Source of the DNA: Aliirhizobium wenxiniae
Lineage (GTDB): Bacteria > Pseudomonadota > Alphaproteobacteria > Rhizobiales > Rhizobiaceae
Length of the DNA stretch: 64,000 nt
Assembly (NCBI RefSeq): GCF_019511445.1
Contig: NZ_JAEUAN010000026.1
Span: 1-64,000 of the forward strand
Reading direction: 5' to 3'
How positions within the stretch are numbered: the stretch's first letter is position 1; the number at the start of each line of letters is the position of its first letter. The position numbers and the translations under genes were made by a program. A model generated the notes under the pieces. The model was not told where the DNA came from. It was given only the letters and a program-made list of their open reading frames with translations, and did no database searches. Below are positions 1-7,156 of the stretch, piece after piece.

Positions 1-46
1 GGGTTGGGAGGGGCCTTGTTTGCGAATCCAGCGTGGACTTCGCTGC

Positions 47-2959
47 TTAAGCCCGCTTCGTCAGCGGAAACCGTTCCTTCAGCAGCCGCATCATTGCCTC
101 GCTGGAGGCAGGCGGGCCGAAGAGGTAGCTCTGGCCGTAGTGGCAGCCCATCTTGGCAAGTTCCATCGCGTCCTCGTCGGTCTGGATGCCTTCGGCAACG
201 ACCGTCATCTCCAGCCCGCGGGCCATGGCAATGACCGAGCGGAGCAGGATCGAACCCTTTTCGCTCATGTCGCCCACAAGCGCCTTGTCGAGCTTGATCA
301 TGTCGAACGGGAACTGGGTCAGATAGGCAAGCGAGGAGTAACCTGTGCCGAAATCGTCGAGCGCCAGGCTAATGCCGGTTTCTTTGAGTTTGGCCAGAAT
401 GAGCCGCGCCTGTTCCGGGTTTTCCATCATCAGGCTTTCGGTCAGTTCCAGCTTCAGCTGGTGAGGATTGACCTGCGTCTTGGAGAGAAGCGCCCGAACG
501 TCGTTATAGAGATCCGCGTTTAAAAGCTGCGCACTCGACAGGTTGACCGAAACGAAGATCGGCACTTCGCCGGTCTGTTCCTGCCACGAAACGAGATCGC
601 TTGCTGCGCGTTCCATGGCGAACACGCCGAGCGGGCCGATCAGGTCGCAAACTTCCGCAATCGGGATGAATTCTGCCGGCGGGATCATGCCGCGCTTTGG
701 ATGGTCCCAGCGCATCAGGGCCTCGAAGCCCGCGATCTCGCCATCCTTCAAAGAGATGATCGGCTGATAGGCGAGCGACAGTTCCTTGCGTTCCAGCGCG
801 CGGCGAAGGTCGGTTTCGATCTGCAGCCGGTCGGTGCTCGATGTGCGGAAGATCGGCCGGAACGGCTCCACCTTGTTGCCGCCGCCGCGTTTCGCCCGGT
901 ACATGGCAAGTTCGGCATCCGCCAGAAGGCCGGCAGCGCTTTCCTGCTGGTCGACAAACGAGGCAAGCCCGATCGATGCGGTGAGAACGATCTCGCGATT
1001 GGCGTAGTTGATCGGCACCATGATTGCCTGCGAAACCGCATCGGCGAAATCGGCGATCTTGGCCGGGTCTCGCTCGGAGACCAGGATCAGGCCGAACTGG
1101 TCACCGGCAAGACGCGCCAGCGTATCCTGCGGCTTTAAGAGCCGGCGCAGGCGGCGCGTCAGTGCGATCAGCATGTTGTCGCCGGCGGCAATGCCGAGTG
1201 AGTCATTGACCTGCTTGTAGCGGTCGAGGTCGATCGCCATCACCGTCGGGCGCACGCTGTCGCCGCTGGCGGCAAGTGTGAGCACGCCCTGCAGCCTGTC
1301 GAGGAAGACCTGGCGGTTCGGCAAGCCTGTCAGGTTGTCGTGCAACGCATCCTGCAACAGTCGTTCGACCGAATTCTTCTGCTCCGTCACATCGATGATG
1401 ATGCCGACGCAGCGGATGATTTCGCCATTGGAACCGAGTACCGGCCGGGCACGGATTTGCAGCCAGTGGAAATGCCCGTCTTCGGCGCGGATGCGGAATT
1501 CGTGATGCAGGCGGCCGCGGCGATGTTCGAGCAGCACGTCGAGCGTGGCACGGAACCGGTCGCGGTCATCGGGGTGAAGGCGCGGGACCCAGTTGCGCAC
1601 CGGGCCGTGCATCGCGCCGGGTTCAAGACCCAGACGGCCGGAAATATCCGGCGTGGTGACGACGCGGTCGCGCGCCACATCCCAGTCCCAGACCGTATCG
1701 CCCGAACCCGTCAGCGCCAGGGACTGGCGTTCCAGATCGGAGAAAAGTCCCTGTTGATAGGCGCCGCCGGCAAAGGCGTGCTGCATGACGGTAAAGCCGA
1801 TCAGAAGCACGATCAGGACAAGACCGCCACCGAGTGCCGGTTGGATGATGTCGTTGTCGAGCTGCCCCGTCACCGTCAGCCAGCTGCCGAACAGCCAGAC
1901 GAGGATCAGCGTCCATGTCGGCACCAATAGGATGGCGCGGTCATAGCGGTTGAAACCGAGATAGATGATCAGCGCGATGCCGACCGTTCCCGTCAGTGCG
2001 AAGGAAAGCCGGGCGATGCCGGCTGCGACCGAGGGATCATAGATCGCCACGCCGCCGAGCAGAACAAGGCCGACAACCCAGGCCAGCGTCGCGTATCCGA
2101 GATGCACGTGCCAGCGGTTGAGATTGAGATAGGTGAACAAGAAGATGACGAGCGAGGAGGCGAGCGCCACTTCCGCGCCCGCGCGCCATATGCGCTGGTC
2201 GCTGGAGGTAATGGTGATCAGCTTGTCGAGAAAGCCGAAGTCGACGCAGATATAGGCCAGCACCGCCCAGGCGAGGGCTGCCGCAGCCGGCAGCATCGAG
2301 GTTCCCTTGACGACGAAAAGAATGGTCAGGAACACCGCCAGCAGACCGGCAATGCCGAGCACGATGCCGCGATAGAGTGTGAACGAGTTGACCGTGTCCT
2401 TGTAGGCATCCGGTTGCCAGAGATAAATCTGCGGCAGAGAAGGGCTGGCCAGTTCTGCTACGAACGTTATCGTCGAGCCGGGATTGAGCGTGATGCGGAA
2501 CACGTCCGCGTCAGGGCTTGGCAGACGGTCGAGTGAGAAGCCTTCGGAAGGCGTGATCGCTGTGATGCGTTGTGAACCAAGGTCCGGCCAGAACACTTTG
2601 GAGCCTACGAGGCGGAAATGCGGTGCGACAATCACGCGCTCCAGCTGTTCTTCCGAAACGTTGGACAAGGCAAAAACCGCCCAGTCGCCCTGGTGGCCGG
2701 GATTACTGGAACGTACCTCGATACGTCGCCGGATGCCATCGCCGCCTGCCGCGGTGGAAACCTGGAACGCCTCGCCCTGGTTGGCGTAGATGTCGGTCGT
2801 TGCTGTCAGGTCAAGCGCCGTGTCGTCGCGGGAGATCTTGACAGGTTCAGCCGCGCGCGCGCCGTTAAGCCCGAACGCCAGAATGGCGACGATTGTCAGC
2901 AGCAGGAGTTTCAGGCCAGAGGCCCGATACGCAGAACAAAAACGCATACTTTCGATCAT
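47..2959 (-). CDS. Membrane-anchored PAS-GGDEF-EAL cyclic-di-GMP protein
   Basis: Likely c-di-GMP phosphodiesterase, 970 aa from the chosen start. It has a signal sequence (roughly residues 10-37), an extracytoplasmic region to about 215, about seven hydrophobic helices (215-405), a PAS/PAC segment (420-540), a GGDEF domain (545-705) and a C-terminal EAL domain (715-965). The EAL signature FEALMRW, the ELTES segment and DDFGTG are intact, so hydrolysis of c-di-GMP is expected. The GGDEF signature reads AGDQF, which argues against cyclase activity and for a regulatory role. The start at 2959 is preferred because its ATG overlaps the TGA of the upstream acetyltransferase gene in an ATGA coupling; the frame stays open to 3106 but that part lies inside the neighbour. 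The input signal sensed by the membrane module is unknown. Confidence 0.9.
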   Translation of the reverse strand: MIESMRFCSAYRASGLKLLLLTIVAILAFGLNGARAAEPVKISRDDTALDLTATTDIYANQGEAFQVSTAAGGDGIRRRIEVRSSNPGHQGDWAVFALSNVSEEQLERVIVAPHFRLVGSKVFWPDLGSQRITAITPSEGFSLDRLPSPDADVFRITLNPGSTITFVAELASPSLPQIYLWQPDAYKDTVNSFTLYRGIVLGIAGLLAVFLTILFVVKGTSMLPAAAALAWAVLAYICVDFGFLDKLITITSSDQRIWRAGAEVALASSLVIFLFTYLNLNRWHVHLGYATLAWVVGLVLLGGVAIYDPSVAAGIARLSFALTGTVGIALIIYLGFNRYDRAILLVPTWTLILVWLFGSWLTVTGQLDNDIIQPALGGGLVLIVLLIGFTVMQHAFAGGAYQQGLFSDLERQSLALTGSGDTVWDWDVARDRVVTTPDISGRLGLEPGAMHGPVRNWVPRLHPDDRDRFRATLDVLLEHRRGRLHHEFRIRAEDGHFHWLQIRARPVLGSNGEIIRCVGIIIDVTEQKNSVERLLQDALHDNLTGLPNRQVFLDRLQGVLTLAASGDSVRPTVMAIDLDRYKQVNDSLGIAAGDNMLIALTRRLRRLLKPQDTLARLAGDQFGLILVSERDPAKIADFADAVSQAIMVPINYANREIVLTASIGLASFVDQQESAAGLLADAELAMYRAKRGGGNKVEPFRPIFRTSSTDRLQIETDLRRALERKELSLAYQPIISLKDGEIAGFEALMRWDHPKRGMIPPAEFIPIAEVCDLIGPLGVFAMERAASDLVSWQEQTGEVPIFVSVNLSSAQLLNADLYNDVRALLSKTQVNPHQLKLELTESLMMENPEQARLILAKLKETGISLALDDFGTGYSSLAYLTQFPFDMIKLDKALVGDMSEKGSILLRSVIAMARGLEMTVVAEGIQTDEDAMELAKMGCHYGQSYLFGPPASSEAMMRLLKERFPLTKRA

Positions 2960-3567
2960 GGCCCGACCATTTTCCCGAATTCGCCGTCTTCCGGCAACCG
3001 GGAAAACATCATGTGGTCGTGCCACTCGCCATTTATTTTCAGATACTTCCGCAAAAGACCTTCCCGCTCGAAGCCGGCTTTTTCCAATAGCCGGATGCTT
3101 TTCCAATTTTCCGGAATACAGGCTGCCTCGATCCGGTGCAACTGAAGTCCGCTATAGATATACGGGATTGCCACTCTCAATGCGGCCAACATATGGCCTT
3201 GGCCCGCATGTTTTTCGCCCATCCAGTATCCGATCATGCAGCTCTGGGCAGCGCCGCGACGGATGTAGCCGATGGTGAGGCCTCCGAGAAGTTCCATATC
3301 TTCCCTGCGGAAAAGCAGCATCGGCATGGCTAATCCCGATGAACATTCCTGGTGTGCACGCAGGACACGTGCACGAAAAGAACTCTCGGTCAGTTCATCT
3401 GCCCGCCAAGTCGGCTCCCATGGCTGCAGGAAGCTGCGGCTCTCGGACCGCAGCCTGTACCAATGTTTATAGTCGGAGTTATGCGGCAGCCTCAGCAGAT
3501 GCCGAGGCCCGGATAACTCTGGTGTGTCCGGTTGACGGGATAGGAACCGGAACACCGATCTACCCAT
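2956..3567 (-). CDS. GNAT family N-acetyltransferase, RimJ/RimL type
   Basis: 203-residue acetyltransferase. The acetyl-CoA-binding core is visible as IGYWMGEKHAGQGHMLAALR, followed by the family pattern RIEAACIPENWKSIRLLEKAGF, which is typical of RimJ/RimL-type enzymes that acetylate protein N-termini or small amines. The substrate is not predictable. The gene sits 18 nt downstream of the M16 peptidase gene and its stop codon overlaps the start of the GGDEF/EAL gene, so the three are probably one transcript. A RimJ-like gene after the mitochondrial-processing-peptidase homologue is, as far as I know, a common arrangement in Rhizobiaceae. Confidence 0.88.
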   Translation of the reverse strand: MGRSVFRFLSRQPDTPELSGPRHLLRLPHNSDYKHWYRLRSESRSFLQPWEPTWRADELTESSFRARVLRAHQECSSGLAMPMLLFRREDMELLGGLTIGYIRRGAAQSCMIGYWMGEKHAGQGHMLAALRVAIPYIYSGLQLHRIEAACIPENWKSIRLLEKAGFEREGLLRKYLKINGEWHDHMMFSRLPEDGEFGKMVGP

Positions 3568-3585
3568 TCGCTTCGGCGCCTCTGG

Positions 3586-4881
3586 TCAGCCGGCCGCTTT
3601 TGCCGAAGGAACCGGAGACGAAAGAGCTGCCGCAATGTCGGACATCGGGGCAAGCTTTTCGATCGGTCCTACGGCAGAAAGCGTCGGCACGGTATCGAAG
3701 AACAGACGTCCGGCAAGATCCGTGAGGCGCTCGGTGGTGATGCCTGCCAAGCGCTCCATCATCTCTTCATTCGGGATCGAACGGCCGTATAGCATCATCT
3801 GGCGGGCAATCTGGCCAGCGCGCGCAGCCGGGCTTTCCTGGCCCATCAGCAACTGCGCACGGATCTGTGCGCGGGCGCGGTCGATTTCCACCTGATGGAT
3901 CGTGTCAGCCGCCTTGTGCAACTCGTCGATGATGACGGGGATCAGCTTCGGCAGGTCGTCGGCGCCGGTTGCGGCATGGATGCCGAAAATGCCTGTATCG
4001 GAAAAGCCCCAGTGGAAGGCATAGACGGAATAACAGAGACCGCGATGCTCGCGCACTTCCTGGAACAAGCGGGAAGACATGCCCCCGCCGAGAATATTGG
4101 CCAGAATCTGCGAACAGTAGAAGTCACGCATGTGGTAGGCTTTGCCCTCGAAACCGAGCAGGACCTGCGTATCCATGAGGTCGCGTTCTTCGCGTATGTC
4201 GCCGCCGATATAACGGGCGGCATCGAAGACCGGCGGCGCGCTGGCAACCTGGGGGAGGCCGGCAAACCGTTCCTCGACCTGTTTGCAGAAGGTCTGGTGA
4301 TCGACGGCGCCTGCTGCCACCACGAACATCCGGTCCGTCGTGTAGTTGCGCGATAGATATCCGCGAATTTGCGTTGGCGTGAAGCTTTTCACCCGTTCCG
4401 GTGTGCCGAGGATGGCGCGCCCGATCGTCTGGTCGCGATAGGCGACTTCGGAGAACTTGTCGAACACGACATCGTCCGGCGTGTCGTTGGCTGCGCCAAT
4501 CTCCTGCAGGATGACGTGTTTTTCGCGCCGCAGCTCTTCTTCGTCGAAAGCGGATTCCGTCAGGATATCGGCGAGAATATCGACCGCCAGCGGTACGTGA
4601 TCCTTAAGGACACGGGCATAATAGGACGTGGTCTCGGTAGACGTCGCGGCATTCAGCTCGCCGCCGACATCCTCGATTTCCTCGGCGATGTCGCGGGCGC
4701 TGCGCCGCGCGGTTCCCTTGAAGGCCATGTGTTCGAGCAGGTGCGCGATACCGTGCTCTTCTGCGGTCTCGTTACGAGACCCCGACTTGATCCAAACGCC
4801 GAGAGCCACGCTTTCAAGATGCGGCATGCTTTCGGTGACGACAGTCAGCCCGGAGGGGAGCCGGGTAATCTCTACATTCAT
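3586..4881 (-). CDS. M16 family zinc metallopeptidase (processing-peptidase homologue)
   Basis: 431-residue pitrilysin-family peptidase, related to the beta subunit of mitochondrial processing peptidase. The inverted zinc motif HLLEH lies near residues 47-51 and the third ligand region (REKHVILQEI) follows about 75 residues later, so the N-terminal domain is catalytically complete. The C-terminal half carries the usual substrate-clamp segment with the GGGMSSRLFQEVREHRGLCY signature. Length fits single-chain bacterial homologues. It starts 22 nt after the end of thrC, on the same strand, so it is probably co-transcribed with it. Likely cytoplasmic; the physiological substrate is not known. Confidence 0.92.
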   Translation of the reverse strand: MNVEITRLPSGLTVVTESMPHLESVALGVWIKSGSRNETAEEHGIAHLLEHMAFKGTARRSARDIAEEIEDVGGELNAATSTETTSYYARVLKDHVPLAVDILADILTESAFDEEELRREKHVILQEIGAANDTPDDVVFDKFSEVAYRDQTIGRAILGTPERVKSFTPTQIRGYLSRNYTTDRMFVVAAGAVDHQTFCKQVEERFAGLPQVASAPPVFDAARYIGGDIREERDLMDTQVLLGFEGKAYHMRDFYCSQILANILGGGMSSRLFQEVREHRGLCYSVYAFHWGFSDTGIFGIHAATGADDLPKLIPVIIDELHKAADTIHQVEIDRARAQIRAQLLMGQESPAARAGQIARQMMLYGRSIPNEEMMERLAGITTERLTDLAGRLFFDTVPTLSAVGPIEKLAPMSDIAAALSSPVPSAKAAG

Positions 4882-4903
4882 ACTATGTCTTTCCGGCGCG
4901 CTG

Positions 4904-6298
4904 TTACTTGGCTCGTGCGTTGCTGCCGATAAAGGTTTCGACGGCTTTCAGCTCCGGTTCAAGTATATCGAAGCGCTCCTCCCTTTGCATGAGATCAGAC
5001 AGCCATGATGGGAGCGCCGGATCAATTCCGCAAGCGGATTTTACGGCCGCCGGGAATTTGGCCGGGTGGGCGGTCGACAGCGTTACCATCGGGCTGGATG
5101 GCTTGGCGTTCTTGGCAGCAACGAAGACGCCGGTTGCTGTGTGCGGATCGAGAAGATAGCCGGTGGCGGCAAGCGTCTCGCGAATTGTGGCGGCAACTTG
5201 GCGTTCCGTGGCTCGTCCGGCGCGGAATTCTCGCTTGATCGCCTTCAACGCCTTTTCCTTGATCTCGAAGGAGCCGGATTGCTTCAGCCCGTCCATCGAG
5301 CGGCGCACGGCGGCATCGTCACGATCATAGGCTTCGAACAGAAGGCGTTCGAAATTGGACGAGATCTGAATATCCATCGAAGGCGAGGTCGTCGCCTTGA
5401 CGCCCTTCATCTCGTAACGGCCGGTCTTCAGCGTTCGCGCCAGGATATCGTTGTCATTGGTGGCGATGACGAGACGGTCGATCGGCAGGCCCATCTGCTT
5501 GGCGACATATCCGGCAAAGATATCACCGAAATTGCCGGTCGGCACGGTGAAGGAGATTTTCCGATCGGGTCCGCCGAGCGAGAGAGCGGCGGTGAAATAA
5601 TAGACGACCTGGGACATGATGCGTGCCCAGTTGATTGAATTGACGCCAGAAAGCTTGACCTTGTCCCGGAAGGCGGCGTCGTTGAACATCTCTTTGACGA
5701 GGTTCTGGCAGTCGTCGAAATTGCCCTTCACCGCGATCGCATGCACGTTCGAAGCGGTCGAGGAGGTCATCTGGCGCTGCTGCACCGGCGAGACCTTTTC
5801 ATGCGGGAAGAGGATGAAGATATCGGTGCGCTCGCGGCCGGCAAAGGCGTCGATCGCCGCACCGCCGGTATCGCCTGAGGTGGCGCCGACGATCGTCGCG
5901 CGCTCGTTTCGCTCGGCAAGCACGTGGTCCATCAGGCGGGCGAGCAACTGCATCGCCACGTCCTTGAACGCGAGCGTCGTGCCGTGGAAGAGTTCGAGAA
6001 TGAAATCGTTCGGCCCGACCTGCACCAGCGGCACCACAGCCGGATGGCGGAAGGTGGCATAGGCTTCATCGATCATGCCGCGCAGCTTGTCGTCGGCAAT
6101 CTCGCCATCGACGAAAAGCGACAGGATCTCGAAAGCGACTTCCTGATAGGATTTTCCGCGCAGGGCACGGATCTGTTTTTTCGAAAGGGTGGGCCATTTG
6201 CGCGGGACATACAGGCCGCCGTCTTTTGCCAGACCTGCCATGAGCGCATCACGGAAGCCGAGAGCGGGTGCTGTACCCCGGGTAGAAATGTATTCCAC
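4904..6298 (-). CDS. thrC: Threonine synthase
   Basis: 464 residues; converts O-phosphohomoserine to threonine with pyridoxal phosphate, the last step of threonine biosynthesis. The N-terminus (MEYISTRGTAPALGFRDALM) is the class II threonine synthase signature, the PLP-lysine context HGTTLAFKDVAMQLL is present near residue 110, and the ATSGDTGGAAIDAF glycine-rich phosphate-binding loop follows. Length is that of the long proteobacterial/fungal type. It is the first gene of a minus-strand run (thrC, M16 peptidase, acetyltransferase, GGDEF/EAL). The reading frame is intact with no sign of transfer or decay. Confidence 0.96.
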   Translation of the reverse strand: MEYISTRGTAPALGFRDALMAGLAKDGGLYVPRKWPTLSKKQIRALRGKSYQEVAFEILSLFVDGEIADDKLRGMIDEAYATFRHPAVVPLVQVGPNDFILELFHGTTLAFKDVAMQLLARLMDHVLAERNERATIVGATSGDTGGAAIDAFAGRERTDIFILFPHEKVSPVQQRQMTSSTASNVHAIAVKGNFDDCQNLVKEMFNDAAFRDKVKLSGVNSINWARIMSQVVYYFTAALSLGGPDRKISFTVPTGNFGDIFAGYVAKQMGLPIDRLVIATNDNDILARTLKTGRYEMKGVKATTSPSMDIQISSNFERLLFEAYDRDDAAVRRSMDGLKQSGSFEIKEKALKAIKREFRAGRATERQVAATIRETLAATGYLLDPHTATGVFVAAKNAKPSSPMVTLSTAHPAKFPAAVKSACGIDPALPSWLSDLMQREERFDILEPELKAVETFIGSNARAK

Positions 6299-6414
6299 GA
6301 CCTTGAATCCCTAATCGATTTTTGTTCCGACCGCTGATATAGACTATCGAAATCGGCGGTGAAAGACCGGAAAATGCCGGGTCGGTACCGTATCAGAAAC
6401 GAGGCTGCAAAGGG

Positions 6415-6987
6415 TTGAGTAACGTGGTTGGCAAGTTCTCTCGCGGTTTTCTGACGTTGTCTTTGGTGGCTGGTTTGGCCAGCTGCAATTCTGCTTCGCA
6501 GGGACTGGACATGAGTTCCAACGCTGCTTCTGCCAATGCGCAGCCGGTTCAGGCCGTCGTCCAGGCCTATTGCCCACAGGTCGTGATGCGTGATCAGGAT
6601 GCTATCTATCGCACCTACGCGCGCGGTGGGCAGGATAACCAGGACAAGCTTCTGTTCCAGGCTTCGTTCAACGACGCGACGCGCCAGTGCACGGCCAACG
6701 AAACGACGATGACCATCAATGTCGTCGCCCAGGGCCGCGTCGTGCAGGGGCCAGCAGGCAAGCCGGGTTCTGTCACCCTGCCGGTTCTGGTTGAAGTGGT
6801 CGATGGCGACAACGTGCTTTACACCCAGAAGGTAGCTTTCCCGGTCGACATGCCGGCCGGCGGCACGCAGTTCATCTTCTCCAAGGCCGACGTCCAGATC
6901 CCCAACGCCGCCGGCGGCGCAACGCGCTTCACCCGCGTCCGTCTCGGCTTCGACAACGGTCCGGCTAAGAAGCCGCGCCGCTCCTGA
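6415..6987 (+). CDS. Small outer-membrane lipoprotein, unknown function
   Basis: About 190 residues with a type II signal peptide: basic start, hydrophobic stretch LTLSLVAGLASC and a lipobox with Cys near residue 24, so it should be lipidated. The rest is a compact, probably beta-rich domain with no motif I can name. There are two candidate starts, TTG at 6415 or GTG at 6424; AAAGGG at 6409-6414 is better spaced for the GTG. It is divergent from thrC; a plausible promoter in the gap is TTGTTC near 6326 followed 17 nt later by TATCGA. Related lipoproteins occur widely in Rhizobiaceae, but I cannot assign a role. Confidence 0.8.
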   Translation: MSNVVGKFSRGFLTLSLVAGLASCNSASQGLDMSSNAASANAQPVQAVVQAYCPQVVMRDQDAIYRTYARGGQDNQDKLLFQASFNDATRQCTANETTMTINVVAQGRVVQGPAGKPGSVTLPVLVEVVDGDNVLYTQKVAFPVDMPAGGTQFIFSKADVQIPNAAGGATRFTRVRLGFDNGPAKKPRRS

Positions 6988-7156
6988 TCTCAGCATTGCA
7001 AAAGCTGTGTCGCGACTGCGCGTCGATGTCACGCCGAAAAGAAGCGTATCCGGCCGCATCTGCGGTCGGTATTAAGTCTCCGTTAACCATAATTCCTTAA
7101 CTCATATTAGCAGATCGTTAATGGCGCTTCGCCTTGACGGCTCTGGTGAGGTGGGA

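Noticed and set aside
6073..7059. 328-codon open frame on the minus strand
   Set aside because: Runs over the lipoprotein gene and the start of thrC; its last part is out of frame with ThrC, and it has no domain.
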